In this document: one piece after another, positions 57,061 through 64,000 of the stretch | How the letters are laid out: every line of letters begins with the position of its first letter | Numbering within the stretch: position 1 is the stretch's first letter | Notes under the pieces: generated by a model | Database searches by the model: none | What the model was told of the DNA's origin: nothing | What the model saw: the letters and a program-made list of their open reading frames with translations, nothing else | Assembly (NCBI GenBank): GCA_016899975.1 | Contig: JACJJN010000005.1 | Span: 1-64,000, forward strand | Length of the DNA: 64,000 nt | Reading direction: 5' to 3' | DNA from: Lacrimispora saccharolytica | GTDB lineage: Bacteria > Bacillota > Clostridia > Lachnospirales > Lachnospiraceae | Program-made: the position numbers and the translations under genes

Positions 57061-57738
57061 TTACCCTCCTATCCGGTAGCCGACGCCGCGTACCGTTTCT
57101 ATCATATCTCCGCAATGACCCAGTTTCTGGCGAAGCGTCCGGATATGAACGTCCACAGTCCTCGTCTCGCCGTCGAAATCATAGCCCCACACATGGCCGA
57201 GCAGACGGTCTCTGGACATGACAATGCCCTGATTTTCCATCAGATATTTCAGAAGTTCAAACTCCTTCAGCGTCAGCGTCACTTTCTGGTCGCCGATCAG
57301 CACCTGATGCTGTTTGACCTGGATCTGGATATCGCCGATCTGGAGTACCTCCTGATTCTTCTCTTCCTTGCCGGCTCTCCGCAGCACCGCACGGATCCTG
57401 GCGATAAATTCCATCATTCCGAACGGTTTTGTGATATAATCGTCCGCGCCGTAGTCAAGCCCCATAACCTTATCGTATTCAGCGCCCTTCGCTGTTACCA
57501 TGATCACCGGAATCTGTCTGGTCACTTCGGAAGCTTTCAAGCGGCTCAGAATCTCCAGTCCGTCCTCCCCGGGAAGCATGACATCCAGAAGAATCAGTTC
57601 CGGCAGCTCTTTTTCCAGCTCCTGCATCAACTCCTGTCCGCTGTCCATCCCCTTGGCGTGAAAGCCACTGGACTCCAGCGTATATACGATCAATTCCCGG
57701 ATATTTCTCTCATCTTCCACGCAATAAATCATTGTCAT
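57061..57738 (-). CDS. phoP: PhoB/PhoP-type response regulator
   Basis: A 225-residue OmpR-family regulator. The receiver domain has MTMIYCVEDERNIRELIVYT (acidic pair), the phospho-acceptor Asp near residue 51 in LILLDVMLPGEDG, and Lys in VMVTAKG. The DNA-binding winged helix runs from about residue 130 (LTLKEFELLKYLMENQG to RTVDVHIRTLRQKLG). It begins four bases before the end of phoU. It probably activates the pst operon through the Pho boxes at 62331-62388. Confidence 0.93.
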   Translation of the reverse strand: MTMIYCVEDERNIRELIVYTLESSGFHAKGMDSGQELMQELEKELPELILLDVMLPGEDGLEILSRLKASEVTRQIPVIMVTAKGAEYDKVMGLDYGADDYITKPFGMMEFIARIRAVLRRAGKEEKNQEVLQIGDIQIQVKQHQVLIGDQKVTLTLKEFELLKYLMENQGIVMSRDRLLGHVWGYDFDGETRTVDVHIRTLRQKLGHCGDMIETVRGVGYRIGG

Positions 57739-58379
57739 TCTCCTTCATGCTGTCCCGTAATAGAAAATTCCACCCATTCTGCAATGTTGGTCGCATGGTC
57801 TCCGATTCTTTCATAATACTTTGCGATCATAAGATAGTCCAGGGACTGTTCTCCCGAAGAGGTTCCGTCCTTCAGCGCGCAGACCAGCTCGTTCTTCACT
57901 TCTTCAAACAGATGGTCTACCAGATCATCCTCACGGATTACCTGACGGGCAATACCAAGATCCTGCTTTACATAGGCATCCACACTCTTAGACACCATGC
58001 GCTGGGTGATCTGTGCCATATCTTTCAGACGGATGTTCTCTCCCGGCGCTTTCAGGTGGGTCGTCTGAACAATCTCCGCAATATCGGAAGCCTGATCTCC
58101 GATTCTTTCCATATCCGTGATCATCTTCAATGCCGCGGACACCTGGCGCAGATCACTTGCCACCGGCTGCTGCTGAAGCAGAAGCTTCAGACATCTGCTC
58201 TCAATCTCCCGTTCTTTTTCATCAATGGCAGCATCTTTTTTCCGAAGATCCTGCGCCGCCTGCGGATCTTCTTCCATCAAAACCTGATATGCACGGCTGA
58301 TTGCCTGTTCGCAAAGCGCTCCCATCTCAATCAGCTCCACATGCAGTTTTTCCATCTGCTGGGTAAAACGATCTCTCAT
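57735..58379 (-). CDS. phoU: Phosphate transport regulator PhoU
   Basis: A 214-residue all-helical protein. The start at 58379 (MRDRFTQQMEKLHVELIEMG) follows GGGAGG. Two similar three-helix halves carry the family metal-binding motifs: MITDMERIGDQASDIAEIV (E-x-x-x-D) near residue 85 and MIAKYYERIGDHATNIAEWV near residue 188. It links the Pst transporter to the PhoR kinase and restrains phosphate signalling. Its start follows the pstB stop by one base and its end overlaps phoP. Confidence 0.94.
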   Translation of the reverse strand: MRDRFTQQMEKLHVELIEMGALCEQAISRAYQVLMEEDPQAAQDLRKKDAAIDEKEREIESRCLKLLLQQQPVASDLRQVSAALKMITDMERIGDQASDIAEIVQTTHLKAPGENIRLKDMAQITQRMVSKSVDAYVKQDLGIARQVIREDDLVDHLFEEVKNELVCALKDGTSSGEQSLDYLMIAKYYERIGDHATNIAEWVEFSITGQHEGE

Positions 58380-58380
58380 A

Positions 58381-59157
58381 TCAGCCAAACCTCCCTGTAA
58401 TATAATTTTCTGTTCTCTTATCTTTCGGCATGGAGAATAGCTGCTCCGTATCATTATATTCTACCACTTCTCCCAGCAGGAAGAAAGCAGTTTTATCAGA
58501 AATACGTGCCGCCTGCTGCATATTGTGGGTTACCATGACGATCGTATAGTCTTTTTTCAGTTCTGTGGCAAGGTCTTCAATCTTTGATGTGGAGATCGGA
58601 TCCAGCGCAGACGTCGGCTCATCCATCAGGATAACCTCCGGTTCCACAGCCAGTGTTCTCGCGATACAGAGACGCTGCTGCTGTCCTCCGGAAAGGCCAA
58701 GCGCGCTCTTGTTCAGGCGGTCTTTCAGTTCATCCCAGATCGCTGCCTGACGAAGGCTGCGCTCTACGATCTCATCCAGCTGGGATTTTTTGCGGATGCC
58801 GAAGATCCTCGGACCATAGGCAACATTGTCGTAAACGCTCTTCGGAAACGGGTTCGGCTGCTGGAAGACCATGCCGACTCTGTGGCGAAGGCTGATCGCG
58901 TCCAGATCCTGGAAAATGTCCGCTCCGTCCAGACGGATGTTTCCTTCAATCTTTACATTTTCCACCAGATCGTTCATACGGTTCAGAGTTTTCAGGAAGG
59001 TGGATTTTCCGCATCCGGACGGTCCGATAAACGCGGTAATCTCATGTTCCTCGATTTTCATGTTGATATCTTTCAGCGCGTGGAAATTTCCGTAATGCAG
59101 GTTCAGATTTTCCACTTCAAACTTGCTGTGACCGTTTGCACCATTTTTCTGTTCCAT
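58381..59157 (-). CDS. pstB: Phosphate ABC transporter ATP-binding protein
   Basis: A 258-residue ATPase of the Pst phosphate importer. Walker A is [13 protein letters not shown], the signature [18 protein letters not shown], Walker [17 protein letters not shown] and the switch [13 protein letters not shown]. The PstB-specific stretch [29 protein letters not shown] is clear. It begins [20 protein letters not shown]. It lies between pstA (94-bp gap) and phoU. Confidence 0.96.
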   Translation of the reverse strand: MEQKNGANGHSKFEVENLNLHYGNFHALKDINMKIEEHEITAFIGPSGCGKSTFLKTLNRMNDLVENVKIEGNIRLDGADIFQDLDAISLRHRVGMVFQQPNPFPKSVYDNVAYGPRIFGIRKKSQLDEIVERSLRQAAIWDELKDRLNKSALGLSGGQQQRLCIARTLAVEPEVILMDEPTSALDPISTSKIEDLATELKKDYTIVMVTHNMQQAARISDKTAFFLLGEVVEYNDTEQLFSMPKDKRTENYITGRFG

Positions 59158-59251
59158 TTCTTCTATAATTCCTTTCGTTTCTTCCGTTATATTCCATTCT
59201 GTCCTACAGACTCAGTAACCTTCCGCTGGCTGAACGGCTGCTCATCCTAAT

Positions 59252-60127
59252 TTAAGCAGCTTCTCCGGCACTCTTTCTGCTGATTCTGCGGCTGAGGGCG
59301 TTTGCCCCGATATTAAAGACAAGAACAAGGATCAGCAGAACTGCAGAAGACAGATTCGCAAGGGCGCGGTCCTGTCCGTTGGTCTGCAGATTCCAGATCT
59401 GAAGGGAAAGTGTCTCCGCCGGCCGGAAAATATTCAGCGGGCAGGTAGGCGCCGACAGATCCCAGTTGCTCCATCGCAGGTCACTTCCGGATCCTGTCGT
59501 GTAAAGCAGCGCCGCCGCCTCTCCGAATCCACGTCCTGCAGCCAGGATGACACCGGTCATGATTCTCGGCACACACGCCGGGAGAAGTACATGGAAGATA
59601 GACTGCCAGCGGGTTGCTCCGATTCCGAGGCTTGCCTGCAGATAGCCTTCCGGAAGTCCATTGATGGCATCTTCCGTCGTCGTTGTGATCAGAGGCAGTG
59701 TCAGGATTGATACACAGAGCGCACCTGCGATCAGGCTTCTTCCCAGTCCTGCCATCACCAGGAAGATCAGGTATCCGAACAGGCCGACAACGATGGACGG
59801 CAGGGAAGACAGAGTTTCAATACAGATACGAAGAAACTTCGTCAGCGGACCCTGTTTTGCGTACATTGCCAGGTAAATACCGCCGCATACGCCGACCGGC
59901 ACCGAAAATACAAGAGAGATAAATACAAGGTACAAAGTATTGAACAGCTGATTTCCGATACTTCCGGAACGTTCAAAAGCAAACATTTCAGGGGTTGCAC
60001 CCGCCAGGCCTCCGATGATCACGTAGGAGGCAAAACCGATCAGGAGGGCAAAGAAGAAGATGGCGATGCAGTAAAACACAACCGTCATGACTTTGTCCAC
60101 ACCGATAGAACGCTTAATCTTATTCAT
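59252..60127 (-). CDS. pstA: Phosphate ABC transporter permease PstA
   Basis: A 291-residue inner-membrane permease with about six helices. The coupling-loop region PEGYLQASLGIGATRWQSIFHVLLPACVPRIMTGVILAAGRGFGEAAALL is the conserved EAA motif of PstA. LSSLPSIVVGLFGYLIFLVMAGLGRSLIAGALCVSILTLPLITTTTEDAI precedes it. With PstC it forms the phosphate channel. The gap to pstC is two bases. Confidence 0.95.
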   Translation of the reverse strand: MNKIKRSIGVDKVMTVVFYCIAIFFFALLIGFASYVIIGGLAGATPEMFAFERSGSIGNQLFNTLYLVFISLVFSVPVGVCGGIYLAMYAKQGPLTKFLRICIETLSSLPSIVVGLFGYLIFLVMAGLGRSLIAGALCVSILTLPLITTTTEDAINGLPEGYLQASLGIGATRWQSIFHVLLPACVPRIMTGVILAAGRGFGEAAALLYTTGSGSDLRWSNWDLSAPTCPLNIFRPAETLSLQIWNLQTNGQDRALANLSSAVLLILVLVFNIGANALSRRISRKSAGEAA

Positions 60128-60129
60128 GA

Positions 60130-61158
60130 TTATTTTCCTCCTTCCATAACACGGCTGCCCGCGATGTTCTTATCTTCTTCCTGTTCCATCGCGCGCACCT
60201 GACTTACGGTTTCATTCTTCTTTTCTCCGGCTGCCGCACGTTTTGTGCTTTTTTCACCGGCTTTCTCCGGATTTTTACCTGAGAAGAAGTGGATCAGGAA
60301 GATGAACAGCAGGGACATCAGGAAAAGCAGAAGTGCCATAGTCCACAGCGCGGTTTTCAATTCTCCGCCTTCCATCGCATTTCCCATCTGAGAAGCGATC
60401 TCGGTGGTCAGCGTCTTTGTTCTCGAGAAAATGCTGGTAGGAAGCGCCGTCGTCTGTCCGATGACCATCGCTACCGCAAGCGCCTCGCCAAACGCACGGG
60501 CAAGGCCAAGGATCACACCGGAGATGACTCCCGGAAATGCAGCCGGAAGCACAATCCGGTAAGTGGTCTGCCAGCGGGTAGAACCCAGTCCGTAAGCTGC
60601 CATACGGCAGTCTTTGGATACCGCGCGGATCGCGTCCGCGGAAACGCTGGTGATCGTCGGGAAGATCATGATCGCCAGAACGATTCCCGCCGCCAGCAGA
60701 GAATGACCTACCTGAAGATCAAAAAGATCGCGGATTGCCGGAACCAGTACCGTCAGGCCGACCCATCCGTAAACGACGGAAGGAATACCTGCAAAGATCT
60801 GAACCACCGGGCGATAAAATTTTTCTCCGAATTTCGGAGCGATCTCTGTCATAAAGATCGCAGAGCCCAGTGCGAACGGAGTGGAAATCAGAAGCGCCAG
60901 CCCGCAGGTGGACAGCGATCCCACGATAAAGATCAGTGCGCCGACGGTTCCGCCGCCGTCCGCTCCATCCGCCGGATCCCATGCAGTGGAACCCAGAAAT
61001 TCCATCAGGCTGTGCCCGAACTTTGTAAAGGTTCCGGACCCCTGATAAACCAGAAACGCGCCGATGCTGATGGTCAGAACGATGACAAACAAACCGCAGA
61101 CCGTCATCAGTGTGCGCCAAAAATATTCTTTTCTAAACATGCCTTTTGTTGTATTCAT
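60130..61158 (-). CDS. pstC: Phosphate ABC transporter permease PstC
   Basis: A 342-residue permease. The N-terminal helix VCGLFVIVLTISIGAFLVYQG is followed by FAGIPSVVYGWVGLTVLVP, the conserved PstC turn. The EAA loop is SKDCRMAAYGLGSTRWQTTYRIVLPAAFPGVISGVILGLARAFGEALAVAMVIG. The C-terminus is unusually long and charged after the last helix (SGKNPEKAGEKSTKRAAAGE to MEGGK). It is separated from pstS by a terminator hairpin that would lower permease expression relative to the binding protein. Confidence 0.95.
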   Translation of the reverse strand: MNTTKGMFRKEYFWRTLMTVCGLFVIVLTISIGAFLVYQGSGTFTKFGHSLMEFLGSTAWDPADGADGGGTVGALIFIVGSLSTCGLALLISTPFALGSAIFMTEIAPKFGEKFYRPVVQIFAGIPSVVYGWVGLTVLVPAIRDLFDLQVGHSLLAAGIVLAIMIFPTITSVSADAIRAVSKDCRMAAYGLGSTRWQTTYRIVLPAAFPGVISGVILGLARAFGEALAVAMVIGQTTALPTSIFSRTKTLTTEIASQMGNAMEGGELKTALWTMALLLFLMSLLFIFLIHFFSGKNPEKAGEKSTKRAAAGEKKNETVSQVRAMEQEEDKNIAGSRVMEGGK

Positions 61159-61224
61159 AAAAATTCCTCTTCACCATATGGGTCCTCTGCCGCCGGCAGC
61201 CTTCCCTTTTCCATTGCGTTATAA

Positions 61225-61256
61225 AAGGCGGGCATAGATGCCTCTGTGCCCGCCTT
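61225..61256 (-). terminator. Partial terminator between pstS and pstC
   Basis: On the minus strand, AAGGCGGGCA pairs exactly with TGCCCGCCTT, followed by TTATAA. It lies just after the pstS stop and would let binding protein be made in excess over the permeases. Confidence 0.75.
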
Positions 61257-61271
61257 CCCTTTTTGCTATAC

Positions 61272-62225
61272 TTAGTGCTCTGTTACCGTCATCTTGGAAG
61301 ATACGCCGTAGCCCAGTTCCTCCATACGGGTGCCGTAGTCATCAGACATGATGTAGTCAAGGAATGCCTGTGCCACTTCGTTCGGCTCGCCGTTGGTATA
61401 CATATGTTCATAAGTCCATACCGGGTAGGTTCCGTTATAAGTATTCTCCAGTGTCGGCTCAACACCGTCGATCGCTACTGTGGAAACGCCTGTGTCCTCT
61501 CCGGTCAGATAGGAAAGAGCTACATAACCGATCGCGCCTTTGGTATCTCTTACATTCTGCAGAAGAACTCCGGAATCATCTGTTTCCATGGAGGTGTTGG
61601 ATGCCTCTTTGTTTCCGTCCAGCGCATATTTCTCGAAGGTTGCTCTTGTACCGGAAGATTCCGGACGTGTGATCAGTACGATGTCCTCATCCGGTCCGCC
61701 TACTTCGCTCCAGTTTGTGGTCTCGCCTGTGAAGATGGAGATCAGCTGATCTTTGGTCAGGTCGGTAACGCCTGCCTCAGCAACGTCCGGGTTCACGATC
61801 GGAGCCATGGTGATTACACAAACCTGATGGTCTACCAGACCTTCTGCCATGGATGCGTCCAGCTTCTCTTCTGCGGTAACATCGGAGTTTCCGATATCTA
61901 CAGTACCGTCAGCCACCTGCTGAAGTCCCTGGCCGGAACCGCCTGCATCGATGGTAATGGAAACATCCGGGTGCAGCTCATTGAAATACTCAGCCGCGTC
62001 ATCTGCCAGAGGTTTCAGTGCGGAAGAACCTGCTGCGGTAATGGTTCCGCTCAGTTCGTCTGCTGCCGCTTCTCCGGATGCCGCTGATGCGGAAGCCGAG
62101 GATTCGGAAGTGGATCCTTCTGAAGATCCGGAAGTACTTGTGGAATCGGAATTTCCACCGCATCCTGCAAGCACGCCTGTCGCTACAATTGCTGTCATAA
62201 CTAATGCCATAATTTTTCTTTTCAT
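61272..62225 (-). CDS. pstS: Phosphate-binding lipoprotein PstS
   Basis: A 317-residue phosphate receptor anchored outside the membrane. The lipoprotein signal (MKRKIMALVMTAIVATGVLAGC) is followed by a Ser/Ala-rich linker to about residue 55. The PBPase domain begins ELSGTITAAGSSALKPLADDAAEYF. ITIDAGGSGQGLQQVADGTVDIGNSDV and ITRPESSGTRATFEKYAL carry the phosphate-binding Ser, Gly, Asp and Arg residues. It is the first gene of the pst operon, preceded by Pho-box-like repeats. Confidence 0.95.
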   Translation of the reverse strand: MKRKIMALVMTAIVATGVLAGCGGNSDSTSTSGSSEGSTSESSASASAASGEAAADELSGTITAAGSSALKPLADDAAEYFNELHPDVSITIDAGGSGQGLQQVADGTVDIGNSDVTAEEKLDASMAEGLVDHQVCVITMAPIVNPDVAEAGVTDLTKDQLISIFTGETTNWSEVGGPDEDIVLITRPESSGTRATFEKYALDGNKEASNTSMETDDSGVLLQNVRDTKGAIGYVALSYLTGEDTGVSTVAIDGVEPTLENTYNGTYPVWTYEHMYTNGEPNEVAQAFLDYIMSDDYGTRMEELGYGVSSKMTVTEH

Positions 62226-62330
62226 CGTTTTTTCTCCTTGTTTCAGTTCATTTTTTGGTTTGAAGAACTTTACATTTCGTTTTTACAAATCAATCTTAAC
62301 AATTTTGTGTAAAATTCAAAATCAGCAAAT

Positions 62331-62388
62331 GGTAAAATCTATGTTAATTCCGGTATTTTTTGCGCAAATTATGTTAAGTGTATGTAAA
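62331..62388 (-). promoter_or_regulatory. Pho-box-like direct repeats upstream of pstS
   Basis: On the minus strand, TTTACA (62383-62388) and TTAACA (62372-62377) lie 11 bp apart, and TTAACA (62342-62347) and TTTACC (62331-62336) also lie 11 bp apart. A further TTTACA is at 62308-62313. The 11-bp TTAACA-like spacing is that of PhoP boxes in Firmicutes. They are 100-165 bp upstream of the pstS start. Confidence 0.75.
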
Positions 62389-62473
62389 ATCGGGAGTTTT
62401 TCTGTTTGTTGGCTCCGGATATTTCAGATATTTGTAAAACGCCGATTTTACTTTGAGAAGCCGTGTGTAGAGG

Positions 62474-62544
62474 GGAAAATTTTCCGCATTCTTGCAGCCG
62501 TCCGCCGTACATGCATCCCACCTGCCCTTGACGGCTTTCGTCCG
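62474..62544. repeat. Single-arm relative (D) of the covarying hairpin family
   Basis: The reverse complement of this stretch reads CGGACGAAAGCCGTCAAGGG, then GGTGGGATGCATGTACGGCGG, then CGGCTGCAAGAATGCGG, matching the left arm of copy A for about 65 nt. AGCCGTC (62496-62502) pairs with GACGGCT (62530-62536). It lies between the Pho boxes and the AraC gene promoter. Confidence 0.65.
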
Positions 62545-62570
62545 CCTTAGCCTAAGAAAAAACTATCGCG

Positions 62571-62599
62571 TTGTCCTTGCGAATATTTCATGATATGAT
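62571..62599 (+). promoter_or_regulatory. Promoter of the AraC-family gene
   Basis: TTGTCC (62571-62576), a 17-bp spacer and TATGAT (62594-62599), about 40 bp before the start codon. Confidence 0.65.
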
Positions 62600-62640
62600 A
62601 ATGCCAAGAGCATCCATTCACAACAGAGAGGAGTTTCCAA

Positions 62641-63543
62641 ATGTCACAGATCATCCAAAGAAATTTACAGAAAACAAGGAAAGAAACGATCGCCGTCTCG
62701 GATGATAAGCAGATCCGTTTTGATGTATCCGTCGATCACGGCAGTTTTTCTCCGAGTCACTGGCATGAGGCGATTGAGATTATTTATGTGCTGGAGGGAT
62801 CCGCGGTTGTGACGCTCTTTGATCTTACCATTACCCTGGAGCCCGGTCAGATGCTTTTGATCAATTCCGGTCTGGTGCATGCGTCCCGGTGCCCCTCCGG
62901 GAACCGGACGATCCTGATGCAGATCCCCGATGATCTTCTTTTGTCTTTTCTGCTCGACGTCTCCCATCTCTGGTTTGTAATTGACTATGACAGTCCAAAC
63001 CCGGAGGTACAGGAGAATATCCAGAGACTGCGGAATCTGCTTCTGGATATGATGCGGCTGCAGGAGGATGGCCGTCCCGGTTATCTTCTGGGCTTTCAGC
63101 GGGATCTGTTTGAATTTCTTGATCTGCTTTACCGGAAGTTTCTTCAGGAAATGCCTGTTGATTATCATCCAAAAAGTTCCCGTGTCCTTTCCCGCCTCGA
63201 CGCGGTGCTCTCCTATACGCACCAAAATTACCGGTCGCCCATCACTCTGAAAGAGGCTGCTCAGGTAGCGGCGCTCCAGCCGGAGTATTTCTGTCGGTTT
63301 TTTAAGGAAAACATGGGCACTACTTACCTGCAGTATCTGAACGACTATCGGCTGTCCTGCCTGTACCGGGATCTGGTTGCCACGGATCTCAGCATCCGCG
63401 AGCTGGAAGAACGCCACGGGTTTACCAATGACAAACTGTTTCACAAACTGTTCCGCGAGCGATTCCACACAACGCCTCTGCAGACCAGAAAGGCATCCCG
63501 GCAGCTGAAGCTGCAGGAAGCCGACGCATCAAATACAAAATAG
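62641..63543 (+). CDS. AraC-family transcriptional regulator with cupin sensor
   Basis: A 300-residue regulator. The start at 62641 (MSQIIQRNLQKTRKETIAVS) follows GAGAGGAG. The N-terminal cupin domain has HWHEAIEIIYVLEGSAVVTL and LEPGQMLLINSGLVHAS, typical of sugar-responsive AraC proteins. The C-terminal double helix-turn-helix runs from YRSPITLKEAAQVAALQPEYFCRFFKENMG to HGFTNDKLFHKLFRERFHTTPLQ. It is divergent from pstS. No adjacent metabolic operon reveals its ligand. Confidence 0.9.
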   Translation: MSQIIQRNLQKTRKETIAVSDDKQIRFDVSVDHGSFSPSHWHEAIEIIYVLEGSAVVTLFDLTITLEPGQMLLINSGLVHASRCPSGNRTILMQIPDDLLLSFLLDVSHLWFVIDYDSPNPEVQENIQRLRNLLLDMMRLQEDGRPGYLLGFQRDLFEFLDLLYRKFLQEMPVDYHPKSSRVLSRLDAVLSYTHQNYRSPITLKEAAQVAALQPEYFCRFFKENMGTTYLQYLNDYRLSCLYRDLVATDLSIRELEERHGFTNDKLFHKLFRERFHTTPLQTRKASRQLKLQEADASNTK

Positions 63544-63567
63544 CTGCTGTATTCACATAGAAAGCAA

Positions 63568-63583
63568 TTTTCGAACACTCTCT
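63568..63583. repeat. Diverged terminal half of the 73-bp repeat
   Basis: TTTTCGAACACTCTCT differs from the right inverted repeat of the element at 11120-11192 at only two or three positions. It begins shortly after the AraC gene stop. Confidence 0.5.
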
Positions 63584-63623
63584 AATCAATACATGCAGCT
63601 CTTTTGAAAAATGTCTCTGTACG

Positions 63624-63669
63624 AAAAAAGATCCCGCCGAGGCGTTTCCGCCCTGGCAGGATCTTTTTT
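63624..63669. terminator. Terminator after rplA (bidirectional)
   Basis: AAAAAAGATCCCGCC pairs with GGCAGGATCTTTTTT (one mismatch). On the minus strand it ends the rplA transcript 12 bp after the stop; on the plus strand it could end the AraC transcript. Confidence 0.85.
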
Positions 63670-63681
63670 CTTAATATATCG

Positions 63682-64000
63682 TTATGCAAGTTTTACCGGG
63701 TTAACCTTAACACCAGGTCCCATGGTCGGAGCCAGTGTTACACTTCTCAGGTACTGTCCCTTCAGAGTGTTTGGTCTAGCCTTGTTAATTGCATCGATCA
63801 GCGTCTGGAAGTTGTCGCTTAACTGCTCCTCTGTGAAAGAAGCTTTTCCGATTGGCACGTGGATAATGTTGGTTTTGTCAAGACGGTACTCGATCTTACC
63901 AGCCTTGATTTCCTGTACAGCCTTTGTAACGTCCATCGTTACGGTACCAGCCTTCGGGTTTGGCATTAAGCCCTTCGGTCCAAGTACACGTCCCAGACGT
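63682..64000 (-). CDS. rplA: 50S ribosomal protein L1 (partial, 5' end beyond the window)
   Basis: The C-terminal 105 or so residues of L1, which binds 23S rRNA at the exit-site stalk. The visible frame includes [20 protein letters not shown], the L1 signature, then [20 protein letters not shown] and the usual end [20 protein letters not shown]. The gene runs off the right edge on the minus strand. A terminator follows its stop, and the genes expected next, rplJ and rplL, are about 20 kb away. Confidence 0.95.
   Translation of the reverse strand, partial: RLGRVLGPKGLMPNPKAGTVTMDVTKAVQEIKAGKIEYRLDKTNIIHVPIGKASFTEEQLSDNFQTLIDAINKARPNTLKGQYLRSVTLAPTMGPGVKVNPVKLA

Overview
The window looks like a chromosomal segment of a spore-forming member of the Clostridia, most likely the family Lachnospiraceae. 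The grounds are a sipL-like spore-envelope gene, Firmicutes-type control (a T-box on trp, a CIRCE box on hsp20, an L10 leader on rplJ, 11-bp-period Pho boxes on pst), AGGAGG ribosome binding sites and near-consensus sigma-A promoters. Almost all genes lie on the minus strand. The genus is not resolved, and I saw no rRNA, tRNA, CRISPR array or complete IS element.

Layout. (1) 1-4147: one end of an integrated mobile element (small protein, RepA-like ATPase, MobC-like protein, tyrosine integrase, excisionase-like protein, XRE regulator) abutting the 3' end of guaA. (2) 4148-10517: guaA, a MATE exporter, a sipL-like gene with a PrcB-type lipoprotein gene, and plsC. (3) 10518-22300: murF, ddl, an L,D-transpeptidase, an aspartate aminotransferase, a methyltransferase, a DUF3783 protein, an ECF S component behind a structured leader, a DedA/TVP38 protein and a two-gene membrane-protein operon. 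(4) 22413-30207: rpoC and rpoB with their own promoter. (5) 30208-41060: a fused ABC transporter, then the complete trpEGDCFBA operon behind a tryptophan-type T-box. (6) 41119-43628: a methyltransferase remnant, CIRCE-controlled hsp20, then rplL and rplJ behind an L10 leader. (7) 43730-55294: proC, a repeat-bearing amidase, an unknown protein, a YgjP-like protease, an M42 peptidase, a Gfo/Idh oxidoreductase, a GH3 beta-glucosidase and an MBL hydrolase. (8) 55374-63543: phoR, phoP, phoU, pstBACS and an AraC regulator. (9) 63682-64000: the 3' part of rplA.

Two larger points stand out. First, the rplA / rplJ-rplL / rpoB-rpoC cluster, normally contiguous, keeps its order and strand here but is split by about 20 kb and about 12 kb of unrelated genes. 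Each piece downstream of a break has its own promoter, and rplA has its own terminator. Second, the intergenic DNA holds several families of structured repeats. The most striking is a pair of hairpins of about 264 nt (10535-10798 and 50614-50876) whose arms differ between copies by paired changes while some internal mismatches are conserved. Two shorter relatives lie at 30146-30199 and 62474-62544, and a separate hairpin of about 290 nt lies at 53945-54235. These are the best candidates for something undescribed. No known defence or biosynthetic gene cluster was recognised.
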